Below are positions 1 to 5,185 of a stretch of DNA of 5,185 nt, piece after piece (the stretch's first letter is position 1; each line of letters opens with the position of its first letter). The notes below the pieces were generated by a model. That model was not told the origin of the DNA, searched no databases, and saw only the letters and a program-made list of their open reading frames with translations. Location: assembly GCA_002329575.1 (NCBI GenBank), contig DCTK01000036.1, forward strand, positions 5,176-10,360, given 5' to 3'. Position numbers and translations under genes: made by a program. Source of the stretch: Sutterella sp. UBA1442 (GTDB lineage Bacteria; Pseudomonadota; Gammaproteobacteria; Burkholderiales; Burkholderiaceae_F).

Positions 1-1136
1 ACGCCATCATCGGTGATTACATTCCCTTCATTATTTTCGTGGGGGCTTTGTTTGTGGTGGCCGGCGGCATTCACATCAAGTCAACCTTTCATGGTACGCC
101 CGCTGTCAACAGCGCCATTTTGTTTGTGGGCACGTTGCTTGCCAACTTGATGGGTACCACGGGTGCCGCAATGCTTTTGATTCGCCCGCTGCTTGCGGCC
201 AATGAAGAGCGTCGCTTTAAGATGCACACCTTCATCTTCTTTATCTTCCTTGTTGCCAATATCGGCGGCAGCCTCACTCCGTTGGGCGATCCGCCTTTGT
301 TCTTGGGCTTTTTGCGTGGCGTTGACTTCTTCTGGACGGCTCAACATCTGTTCTTGCCCATGATGAGCACATCGCTTTTCTTGATTGCGATCTATTTTGT
401 CATCGATACGATGGCCTACCGTAAGGAAGATGCCAGCGTGCGTGCGCCTAAGCCTCATGAACCCTTCAAAGTGGAAGGCACCGTGAACTTCTTGTTGCTT
501 CTCGGTATAGTGTGTTCGATGTTGATGTCGGGCTTCTGGCGTTCTGGCGTGAGCTTTGAAGTTTTGCACGTGCATGTAACGCTTGAGTCGTTGTTGCGTG
601 ACATTCTTTTCTTGACGATCGCAGCTTTGAGCTTGAAGTTAACGCCGCAATCGGCTCGTGAAGGCAACCAATTTACTTGGGAGCCCATCAAAGAAGTGGC
701 TAAGCTCTTTTTCGGTATTTTCTGCTGTATCGTTCCGGTGCTCGAAATGTTGCGTGCCGGCCACAGCGGTGCTTTCGCTCCGTTAGTTGCATTGGTCACT
801 AATGCCGATGGTTCGTTCAATAACCACATGTTCTTCTGGATGACCGGTTCGCTGTCTTCGTTCTTGGATAACGCTCCGACCTATCTGGCCTTCTTTAACT
901 TGGCCGGTGGCGATCCCACGATGTTGATGAGCGAACACAGCCACACGTTGATGGCCATCTCCATGGGTGCCGTGTTTATGGGGGCGATGACCTACATCGG
1001 TAATGCGCCTAACTTTATGACGGTGTCGATCGTCAGTGAACGTGGCGTGAAGATGCCGAGTTTCTTCGGCTACATGCTCTGGTCCTGCGGTATCTTGATC
1101 CCGACGTTCTTCTTGATGAACGTGTTTTTCATTTAG
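1..1136 (+). CDS. IT-superfamily transporter, NhaD/CitMHS-like (putative sodium:proton antiporter or carboxylate transporter), 5'-partial
   Basis: The open frame runs in from the left edge (first whole codon at 3) to TAG at 1134-1136, giving 377 visible residues. No start is visible: the GTG at 39 lies inside a membrane segment that continues upstream, so it is internal. The protein is polytopic, with many hydrophobic stretches. Counting from the first whole codon, conserved blocks are GTTGAAMLLIRP (51-62), NIGGSLTPLGDPP (86-98), and in the second half FLDNAP (287-292) and YIGNAPN (331-337). Paired Gly/Asn/Pro re-entrant-type motifs, one set per half, are typical of the IT superfamily (NhaD, ArsB, CitM). 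The LTPLGDPPLFLGFL block fits proteins usually annotated as sodium:proton antiporter or putative citrate transporter. Family assignment is firm; substrate is not, and Na+/H+ exchange is an inference. Leucine is coded mostly by TTG, unlike the symporter gene at the other end. A terminator follows the stop, so this is the last gene of its transcript. Confidence 0.85.
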   Translation, partial: AIIGDYIPFIIFVGALFVVAGGIHIKSTFHGTPAVNSAILFVGTLLANLMGTTGAAMLLIRPLLAANEERRFKMHTFIFFIFLVANIGGSLTPLGDPPLFLGFLRGVDFFWTAQHLFLPMMSTSLFLIAIYFVIDTMAYRKEDASVRAPKPHEPFKVEGTVNFLLLLGIVCSMLMSGFWRSGVSFEVLHVHVTLESLLRDILFLTIAALSLKLTPQSAREGNQFTWEPIKEVAKLFFGIFCCIVPVLEMLRAGHSGAFAPLVALVTNADGSFNNHMFFWMTGSLSSFLDNAPTYLAFFNLAGGDPTMLMSEHSHTLMAISMGAVFMGAMTYIGNAPNFMTVSIVSERGVKMPSFFGYMLWSCGILIPTFFLMNVFFI

Positions 1137-1157
1137 AATCAATTAGTTAGATTGATT
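1137..1157 (+). repeat. small AT-rich inverted repeat directly after the transporter stop codon
   Basis: AATCAAT at 1137-1143 is the exact reverse complement of ATTGATT at 1151-1157, with a 7-nt spacer. It starts at the base after the TAG. The stem is AT-rich and no T-run follows directly, so it is not a classic terminator by itself. It may protect the 3' end or simply precede the strong terminator at 1164. The first 13 bases, AATCAATTAGTTA, recur with one mismatch after the symporter gene at 5160-5172. Confidence 0.45.
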
Positions 1158-1163
1158 TATAAC

Positions 1164-1202
1164 AAAAGCGCCTTGAGCTTTAATGAAGCCAAGGCGCTTT
1201 TT
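1164..1202. terminator. bidirectional rho-independent terminator
   Basis: The arm AAAAGCGCCTTG (1164-1175) pairs perfectly over 12 bp with CAAGGCGCTTTT (1190-1201). Inside the loop, GCTT (1177-1180) can pair with AAGC (1186-1189), extending the helix past a bulged A. The core is GC-rich. The plus strand ends in TTTTT (1198-1202) and the minus strand in a T run copied from AAAA at 1164-1167. It lies between two convergent genes, 27 bases after the transporter stop and 26 bases beyond the end of the minus-strand gene, so it can serve both. Confidence 0.9.
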
Positions 1203-1228
1203 AAATGCAGTGTCGTAATGTGTGATTC

Positions 1229-2248
1229 TTAACGCTTCATAGCCTTATCAATGGATTGAGCGGCCACGTCATTGAAGCGATATTGATTGTCGGTGAAATC
1301 GCGTTTGGCGTGAACAATTCGTCCTGGTAAGACCTGAGGTTTGGGCTTTTTCACTTCGATAAATGCGAGATCAAAGGCGTCACTTTCATTTAAACGGATA
1401 CCCACATCGCGCGGGTCGATTTTGTCTGGGAACTGCAACGTCATCACACGCGTTCCGTTAACAGTCGTCACCTTATAAGAGCCACGGGCAATGCTCGGGC
1501 CTTCCACCTCACAGAACACTTTGCCACGTTTTGCTTCAAAAATTTCAATCGTGCCGTTGTTGCCTTTTTGACCCGTAAAGCGGATGGCATAGGGTTGGGA
1601 GCCGGCGCGCTTTTCGTAGCGAAGACAGGTAGGGACTTTACCCGAGAAGGTTTTGATGAAACCGTTGATGGTTTTTTGACCGGTAAAGATGTTGATTTCA
1701 GGAACAACCAATTCGGTACGCAGGCTTTGCATGACAGGCATATAAGCCACAGAACCTTTTGCAAAGCGATAGCCCGAGCCGATGGATTGAGCCGCTTTTG
1801 TTAATTGATTGTTGTGCGAGCGTAAGAAATCGGCAATGGGTTTACCCGAAACGTCATAGGCTTTGAGCTCAATCGTGGTGCCGCTCGTATTACCTCGACG
1901 CACGAGGCTGACCTTGTTACCGGAAAGAGCATGCAACGTGTTAGGCACGGGCGGTTTGCTCAACGCACCGCTTCTGACCACCCAGTTGCGACTGCCACCG
2001 TAAGAGAAAAGGTGCGGCATGTCTTTGGAGAACGTGTTATTCATTCGATAGGCCGTCTTACCGGCTTTTTTTCCCGTTTTAAACACACTGCGATTTTGTT
2101 CCCAGTAGTGGTAAATACCGTTTTGAAAAACTTCTAATGTATTAACGTTTTCAATAGGTTTGGCACGGTGAGGAACATCTGAGGCAGAAGCGGCGGTTGC
2201 AACAAAGGCAACCACGAGCGAACAAGCTAGCGGAGTCAGTTTGTGCAT
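1229..2248 (-). CDS. exported protein of unknown function, signal peptide, 339 aa
   Basis: I do not recognise this family. From ATG at 2248 the protein begins MHKLTPLACSLVVAFVATAASA, a classic Sec signal peptide: a short basic start, a hydrophobic core, and an A-S-A cleavage site near residue 22. A TTG at 2266 would add six residues, but it has no ribosome-binding site and would spoil the signal-peptide start. The ATG has a weak GGAA nine bases upstream. The mature protein is about 317 residues, rich in Lys/Arg, with no further membrane segment. It has only two cysteines, at about residues 208 and 246, which could form one disulfide. Two Gly-rich stretches resemble each other (about 115-138 and 226-248), each with a G-T-I-E or T-T-I-E core followed by a GK turn, suggesting repeated beta-strand modules. 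I infer a periplasmic or secreted location. The gene is monocistronic as seen here: its own upstream gap and the shared terminator at 1164-1202 bound it. Confidence 0.8.
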   Translation of the reverse strand: MHKLTPLACSLVVAFVATAASASDVPHRAKPIENVNTLEVFQNGIYHYWEQNRSVFKTGKKAGKTAYRMNNTFSKDMPHLFSYGGSRNWVVRSGALSKPPVPNTLHALSGNKVSLVRRGNTSGTTIELKAYDVSGKPIADFLRSHNNQLTKAAQSIGSGYRFAKGSVAYMPVMQSLRTELVVPEINIFTGQKTINGFIKTFSGKVPTCLRYEKRAGSQPYAIRFTGQKGNNGTIEIFEAKRGKVFCEVEGPSIARGSYKVTTVNGTRVMTLQFPDKIDPRDVGIRLNESDAFDLAFIEVKKPKPQVLPGRIVHAKRDFTDNQYRFNDVAAQSIDKAMKR

Positions 2249-2286
2249 GAGAGTGAGTTCCGACAAAGAGATTGAATACGCAGACC

Positions 2287-2309
2287 ATTATAGGGAGCCA
2301 GCGTGTCAA
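2287..2309 (-). promoter_or_regulatory. candidate promoter of the exported-protein gene (perfect -10, oddly spaced TTGACA)
   Basis: On the minus strand a perfect TATAAT (2292-2287) lies 38 bases upstream of the ATG at 2248, so transcription would start near 2280 and give a leader of about 32 nt. A perfect TTGACA (2309-2304) lies only 11 bases upstream of the -10, far short of the usual 16-18. At 17-bp spacing the hexamer is a poor ACATTT. There is no extended -10 TG. Position and -10 quality favour a real promoter; the -35 arrangement is anomalous. Confidence 0.5.
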
Positions 2310-2389
2310 AAATGTTTGAGAAAAAGTCCTCTTTGGTGTGTAAATGTTGCCAAGATTGGTTTTAAATATCAAGTTGATTATTGGCTCTA

Positions 2390-2407
2390 GGAATGGAAAA
2401 CCATTTC
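2390..2407. repeat. short hairpin/dyad upstream of the tRNA gene
   Basis: GGAATGG (2390-2396) pairs with CCATTTC (2401-2407) across an AAAA loop: seven pairs including one G-U. It sits just upstream of the candidate tRNA -10 box at 2411, where the promoter spacer would be. It could be a protein-binding dyad or chance; no T-run follows on either strand, so it is not a terminator. Confidence 0.25.
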
Positions 2408-2410
2408 AGC

Positions 2411-2416
2411 TAAAAT
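2411..2416 (+). promoter_or_regulatory. candidate -10 box for the tRNA gene
   Basis: TAAAAT lies 23 bases before the mature tRNA 5' end at 2440, so a transcript would start near 2423 with a short leader for RNase P to remove, a normal arrangement. No good -35 hexamer occurs at 16-18 bp spacing (TAGGAA at 17), so the assignment rests on position and the -10 alone. Confidence 0.35.
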
Positions 2417-2439
2417 GCTCATTTCTGCCATTGGCAATC

Positions 2440-2516
<77 letters not shown>

Positions 2517-2534
2517 TCCTACTTTCTTAAGCTC

Positions 2535-3530
2535 TCAAAGCGGCTTTTTCCAGCCATATACTGCATCATTTCTTAAATCAAAGTTCTCGAAAATCGTCTC
2601 AACGGCGGCTTGATAATCTTCGACGGTTTTCGCTTTGTAGATTTGTTTGACGGCACGCTCTGCACCGACAAATAGGTTGTGTTGAAAGAACCAATATTCT
2701 TTCATCCGCATTAGGGCGTTCTTGCGACTTTGAAAGGCTTGGGCGTAACTATCAAAAAGTGCTTCGTAGAAACTCGCAATTTCAGGCAGTGTGGCCGGAT
2801 TGCCGCCGGCGGCTTTTCTAAAAAGAGCGGGATCGGCCATGAGAGCACGGCCTACCATGATCATCTTCAGCGGTTTATATCGATGACGGACTCGGCTGAT
2901 GTCATCAACGGTAATAATGTCTCCGTTGTAGCCTATAGGCATCTTCAATTCGGTAAAAAATCGATTGAAAACATGAACCCTGAGATCGCCTTTGTAGAAG
3001 TCCGTGCGAAGCCTCGGATGAATCGTCAAAGAATCCATGCCGTTAGCAAAGTCGTTATAGATATCCACTAGCGCCCCAAATTCGTCTTCGTGCGAATAGC
3101 CAATACGGGTCTTGACAGAAATGGCAATAGGTAAATTGGCAGAAAAGATGCGATCAAGAAATTCTCGAAGCGCATCGGGGTACTGCAAAAAGCCCGAGCC
3201 TTTGCCTTTGGCGGTAACGGTGCCCGCGGGGCAGCCCAAATTGAGATTGACTTCTTTGTACCCGAGATCGGCGAGAGCTTTGGCCGCCCAGATGAAATCG
3301 TCGGCGTTTCTCGTGAGCAGCTGAGGAATGGCGCAGATTCCTTCATTGGCCTGCGGAGCAAGTTCTCGCATCTGCCGATCGGTGAACTTCGGCTCACGCG
3401 TGGGCGTGACGAACGGAAGGTAGTAGCGGTCGGCTGCGCCGAAAAACTGCGCGTGCAGACGGCGATAGACAACGGTCGTGAGACCTTCCATGGGCGCAAC
3501 GGTGAGTTCGGGCAAAGTGGAGAGCGGCAT
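2535..3530 (-). CDS. tRNA-dihydrouridine synthase family protein (FMN-dependent), 331 aa
   Basis: Dus enzymes reduce specific D-loop uridines in tRNA to dihydrouridine, using FMN and NADPH in the cytoplasm. The sequence shows the hallmarks of the fold: APMEG (12-16, FMN-binding entry strand), NLNLGCP with the catalytic-type Cys100, SVKTR (138-142), TIHPR with His171, YNGDI (201-205) and MVGRAL (225-230) for phosphate binding, then a helical C-terminal domain. Length is normal for the family. The LPFVTPT, NLNLGCPAGTV and KGKGSGFL blocks look less like E. coli DusA, DusB or DusC than like a Dus subtype I associate with Firmicutes and other gut bacteria, so I give no gene symbol and no target position. 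The start is ATG at 3530. It has no clear ribosome-binding site, but there is no other start between it and the predicted transcription start near 3556. No terminator is seen after its stop, so transcripts may run antisense through the adjacent tRNA. Confidence 0.92.
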   Translation of the reverse strand: MPLSTLPELTVAPMEGLTTVVYRRLHAQFFGAADRYYLPFVTPTREPKFTDRQMRELAPQANEGICAIPQLLTRNADDFIWAAKALADLGYKEVNLNLGCPAGTVTAKGKGSGFLQYPDALREFLDRIFSANLPIAISVKTRIGYSHEDEFGALVDIYNDFANGMDSLTIHPRLRTDFYKGDLRVHVFNRFFTELKMPIGYNGDIITVDDISRVRHRYKPLKMIMVGRALMADPALFRKAAGGNPATLPEIASFYEALFDSYAQAFQSRKNALMRMKEYWFFQHNLFVGAERAVKQIYKAKTVEDYQAAVETIFENFDLRNDAVYGWKKPL

Positions 3531-3562
3531 GAATGGGAATCGGCGAAAAAAGCGAGAGCGGC

Positions 3563-3591
3563 ATTGTATCGATACAGTCTTAGACTCTCAA
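3563..3591 (-). promoter_or_regulatory. sigma-70-type promoter of the dus gene
   Basis: On the minus strand TTGAGA (3591-3586) and TACAAT (3568-3563) are separated by exactly 17 bases; each hexamer matches the consensus at five of six positions. Transcription would begin near 3556, about 26 bases before the dus ATG at 3530. This is the best-formed promoter in the window. Its -10 box is overlapped by the palindrome at 3565-3576. Confidence 0.65.
3565..3576. promoter_or_regulatory. 12-bp perfect palindrome over the dus -10 box, possible operator
   Basis: TGTATCGATACA reads the same on both strands. It covers four of six bases of the dus -10 box and part of the spacer, where a bound repressor would block polymerase. 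The flanks do not extend the symmetry well. No regulator gene is next to it, so the operator role is inference; a 12-bp palindrome can also occur by chance. Confidence 0.3.
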
Positions 3592-3604
3592 ACGAGGAGT
3601 TGGT

Positions 3605-3649
3605 ATGCGCCAAAGTTACTGCTTTCAGATTGCTCCGAAGCTTCTGTAA
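3605..3649 (+). CDS. possible 14-codon ORF (leader peptide candidate) upstream of the symporter gene
   Basis: ATG at 3605 opens MRQSYCFQIAPKLL and stops at TAA (3647-3649). GAGGAG (3594-3599), a strong ribosome-binding site, ends five bases before the ATG, better than for any larger gene here. There is no run of one amino acid that would mark a classic attenuator, and no terminator-like hairpin between it and the symporter start at 3709. No convincing plus-strand promoter is seen upstream of 3594, and the candidate symporter promoter at 3624-3652 overlaps the ORF, which argues against both being real in one transcript. Coding status is unproven. Confidence 0.2.
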   Translation: MRQSYCFQIAPKLL

Positions 3650-3652
3650 AAT
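3624..3652 (+). promoter_or_regulatory. candidate promoter of the symporter gene
   Basis: TTCAGA (3624-3629) and TAAAAT (3647-3652) have a 17-bp spacer. The -35 matches consensus at four of six positions and the -10 at five of six. A start near 3659 would give a leader of about 50 nt before the TTG at 3709. It is divergent from the dus promoter, about 33 bp apart between the -35 boxes. Confidence 0.45.
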
Positions 3653-3693
3653 AGCGGCCTTTCTTTTCGACAGTAAAAACAAGAAGATACAAC

Positions 3694-3699
3694 GGGGGA
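3694..3699 (+). promoter_or_regulatory. ribosome-binding site supporting the TTG start of the symporter gene
   Basis: GGGGGA ends nine bases before TTG at 3709. No ATG or GTG in this frame has a comparable site nearby, and the TTG start gives an N-terminus of the right length before the first membrane segment. This decides the unusual start codon. Confidence 0.6.
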
Positions 3700-3708
3700 T
3701 CGACAACA

Positions 3709-5160
3709 TTGACTGACGGATTAAATCAATTTGCGCATATCCTTGGAGAACTTGTCGGCACGGTCAACAATTTTCTCTGGACGTACATTCTCATCGCCGC
3801 CCTGATTCTGCTGGGGCTGTGGTTTACCTACAAAACGAAGTTCGTTCAGATTCGCTGCATTCCCGAAATGTTTCGCCTTATTGGCGAAGGCGTCGGCAGT
3901 CTGCCGCGCGAGGGACACATCTCGACGTTCCAGGCCTTCTGCGTGTCAACCGCTTCGCGCGTGGGCGTGGGCAACATCGCGGGCATTGCCATCGCGGTGG
4001 TTCTCGGTGGTCCGGGCGCCGTGTTCTGGATGTGGGTGATCGCAACGATCGGCGCGGCTTCGGGCTTTGTGGAATCGACGCTTGCTCAGATCTACAAGGT
4101 CAAGCGTCCTCAAGGCGGTTTTGCGGGTGGTCCGGCCTACTACATCCGCAACGTGATTGGCTCTCCCTTCTTTGCGGGCCTCTTTGCGGTCTTGATCTCG
4201 GTGACCTACGGCCTGATCTTCAATTCGGTTCAGGCAAACACGATGGCCTTGTCCGTGCAGACGAGCTGGGGTGTTTCGACCTTTGCCACGGGGCTTACGG
4301 TTGCAGTTCTCACGGCACTCATCATCTTCGGTGGTCTGACTCGCATCGCCCGCGTCGTGGGCGTGATGGTGCCTTTCATGGCTGGCGCCTACCTGATGGT
4401 CGCGATCTTCTTTACCTGCATGCACATCGATCAGTACCCGCGCGTGCTCTATGAAATCGTCACGAACGCGTTCGACTTCGACGCCGCCTACGGTGCGACG
4501 TTCGGCATGATCGTGATGACCGGCATCAAGCGTGGTCTCTTCTCGAACGAAGCCGGTATGGGTGCCGTTCCGAACGCTGCCGCTGCGGCCGATGCTACAC
4601 ATCCGGTCAAGCAGGGGCTGGTTCAGGCGCTCGGCGTTTACTTCGACACCATGGTTGTCTGTACGGCTTCGGCCATGATCGTTCTGATCGTGCCGGGCTG
4701 GAAGGAATCAGGGCTCACCGGCATCGAACTCATCCAGCACATGCTTTCCTCCGAGATCGGTTCCTGGATGAACCATTTCATCACGGTCGTGGTGCTTTTC
4801 TTTGCGTTTAGCTCCATCATCGGCAACTACTTCTACGGTGAAATGAACATGGGCTTTATCAGCAAGCATCCGGCGGCGCTGTGGATTTTCCGTGCTCTGG
4901 TGGTGCTGATGGCTTTCATCGGCAGCGTGACCGAACTGGGTTTGGTGTGGAATCTCGCCGATCTCTTCATGGCACTGATGGCTTTGGTCAACCTGGCGTC
5001 CATTGCGATAATCGGACGCTATGCCTACAGGGCGTTGGACGATTACATCAAGCAGAAGAAAGCCGGCATTGAGAATCCGGAATTCGATCCGAAATGTCTG
5101 GGCAATATGCGCGGCGTACAGTGCTGGCCTCGCAATAAAGACGAGGAAATTGTCCAGTAA
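3709..5160 (+). CDS. alanine/glycine:cation symporter, AGCS family, 483 aa
   Basis: This is an inner-membrane carrier of the AGCS family (AlsT/DagA/AgcS-like), which imports small neutral amino acids, chiefly alanine or glycine, with Na+ or H+. Family signatures are present in order: SRVGVGNIAGIA (83-94, unwound first-helix region), GGPGAVFWMW (100-109), GGFAGGPAYYI (136-146), FGGLTRIARVVGVMVPFMAG (207-226), GLFSNEAGMGAVPNAAAA (276-293), HPVKQGLVQALGVYFDT (298-314) and NYFYGEMN (373-380). About ten to eleven hydrophobic segments fit the LeuT-like fold. The length is complete for the family, and the short C-terminal tail, rich in charged residues, is probably cytoplasmic. The start is TTG at 3709, chosen for the GGGGGA upstream. 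The symbol alsT is often used for homologues, but orthology cannot be shown here. Leucine codons are mainly CTG, CTC and CTT and the gene looks more GC-rich than the transporter at the left end. It appears to be transcribed on its own from the gap shared with dus. Exact substrate and coupling ion are inferred. Confidence 0.95.
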   Translation: MTDGLNQFAHILGELVGTVNNFLWTYILIAALILLGLWFTYKTKFVQIRCIPEMFRLIGEGVGSLPREGHISTFQAFCVSTASRVGVGNIAGIAIAVVLGGPGAVFWMWVIATIGAASGFVESTLAQIYKVKRPQGGFAGGPAYYIRNVIGSPFFAGLFAVLISVTYGLIFNSVQANTMALSVQTSWGVSTFATGLTVAVLTALIIFGGLTRIARVVGVMVPFMAGAYLMVAIFFTCMHIDQYPRVLYEIVTNAFDFDAAYGATFGMIVMTGIKRGLFSNEAGMGAVPNAAAAADATHPVKQGLVQALGVYFDTMVVCTASAMIVLIVPGWKESGLTGIELIQHMLSSEIGSWMNHFITVVVLFFAFSSIIGNYFYGEMNMGFISKHPAALWIFRALVVLMAFIGSVTELGLVWNLADLFMALMALVNLASIAIIGRYAYRALDDYIKQKKAGIENPEFDPKCLGNMRGVQCWPRNKDEEIVQ

Positions 5161-5161
5161 A

Positions 5162-5179
5162 TCAATTGGTTACAATTGA
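5162..5179 (+). repeat. inverted repeat directly after the symporter stop codon
   Basis: TCAATTG (5162-5168) and CAATTGA (5173-5179) are exact reverse complements around a GTTA loop, a 7-bp hairpin beginning two bases after the TAA. It is AT-rich and the window ends six bases later, so a T-run or a longer terminator cannot be judged. The 13 bases 5160-5172 match those after the left transporter gene (1137-1149) at 12 positions. Confidence 0.45.
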
Positions 5180-5185
5180 CTTGAC

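Noticed and set aside
39..41. GTG at 39 as the start of the left transporter gene
   Set aside because: The same frame is open to the window edge and encodes a continuous hydrophobic, family-like segment (DYIPFIIF) before it, so the codon is internal and the gene is truncated by the window.
2219..2225. Lipoprotein signal (lipobox) in the exported protein, with Cys10 of the ATG-start form
   Set aside because: The residues before the cysteine are P-L-A rather than L-(A/S)-(G/A), and the cysteine is too close to the N-terminus, ahead of most of the hydrophobic core. An ordinary signal-peptidase I site (A-S-A) follows.
2151..2372. 73-codon minus-strand frame with a signal-peptide-like stretch (MVCVFNLFVGTHSHAQ)
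   Set aside because: It overlaps the start of the exported-protein gene in another frame and covers its candidate promoter; it is Cys-rich and ends without a domain. Best explained as chance.
2529..2549. Possible terminator AAGC...GCTTTTT just after the tRNA gene
   Set aside because: The stem is only four pairs with a 10-nt loop, or four pairs with a 3-nt loop in the alternative fold, and it lies over the dus stop codon. Too weak to call.
3453..3716. 87-codon plus-strand frame across the dus start and the intergenic gap
   Set aside because: It is antisense to the dus 5' end, spans two promoters, overlaps the symporter start, and has no recognisable domain.
3946..4602. 218-codon minus-strand frame inside the symporter gene
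   Set aside because: Its His/Arg/Asp-rich composition is what the complement of a GC-rich membrane-protein gene gives; the symporter frame carries all the family motifs.

Overview
This 5.2-kb window looks like an ordinary stretch of a bacterial chromosome. It holds two cation-coupled transporters, a tRNA-modification enzyme, a tRNA gene and one secreted protein of unknown function. GC content is intermediate. Gene 1 resembles transporter sequences I associate with Burkholderiales-type Proteobacteria, and its heavy use of TTG for leucine fits gut-associated Sutterellaceae (Sutterella/Parasutterella-like). That placement comes from memory of protein families, not from a search, and is tentative.

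Layout, left to right. Positions 1-1136 (+) carry the 3' part of an ion-transporter (IT) superfamily membrane protein of the NhaD/CitMHS kind; its start lies outside the window. A strong bidirectional hairpin terminator at about 1164-1202 separates it from a convergent gene at 1229-2248 (-). That gene encodes an exported, basic protein with a signal peptide and two mature-region cysteines; I do not recognise its family. A short gap (2249-2439) holds a candidate promoter for that gene and a candidate promoter for a tRNA with anticodon CAT at 2440-2516 (+), most likely the lysidine-type isoleucine tRNA. Eighteen bases beyond the tRNA is the stop codon of a convergent tRNA-dihydrouridine synthase gene, 2535-3530 (-). 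A divergent intergenic region (3531-3708) contains a good sigma-70-type promoter for the dus gene, a 12-bp perfect palindrome over its -10 box, a possible 14-codon ORF with a strong ribosome-binding site, and a candidate promoter for the last gene. Positions 3709-5160 (+) encode a complete alanine/glycine:cation symporter (AGCS family).

The genes do not form one operon: orientations alternate (+, -, + tRNA, -, +), and each unit appears to have its own signals. Functional links are loose. The dus product would modify D-loop uridines of tRNAs, possibly including the neighbouring tRNA, and both transporters are probably driven by Na+ or H+ gradients.

I found no mobile element, CRISPR array, phage gene or defence system, and nothing that clearly represents a new system. 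The items most worth a second look are a nearly identical 13-nt sequence with a small dyad directly after both transporter genes, the Firmicutes-like type of the Dus protein, the short ORF and palindrome between dus and the symporter gene, and the unrecognised secreted protein.
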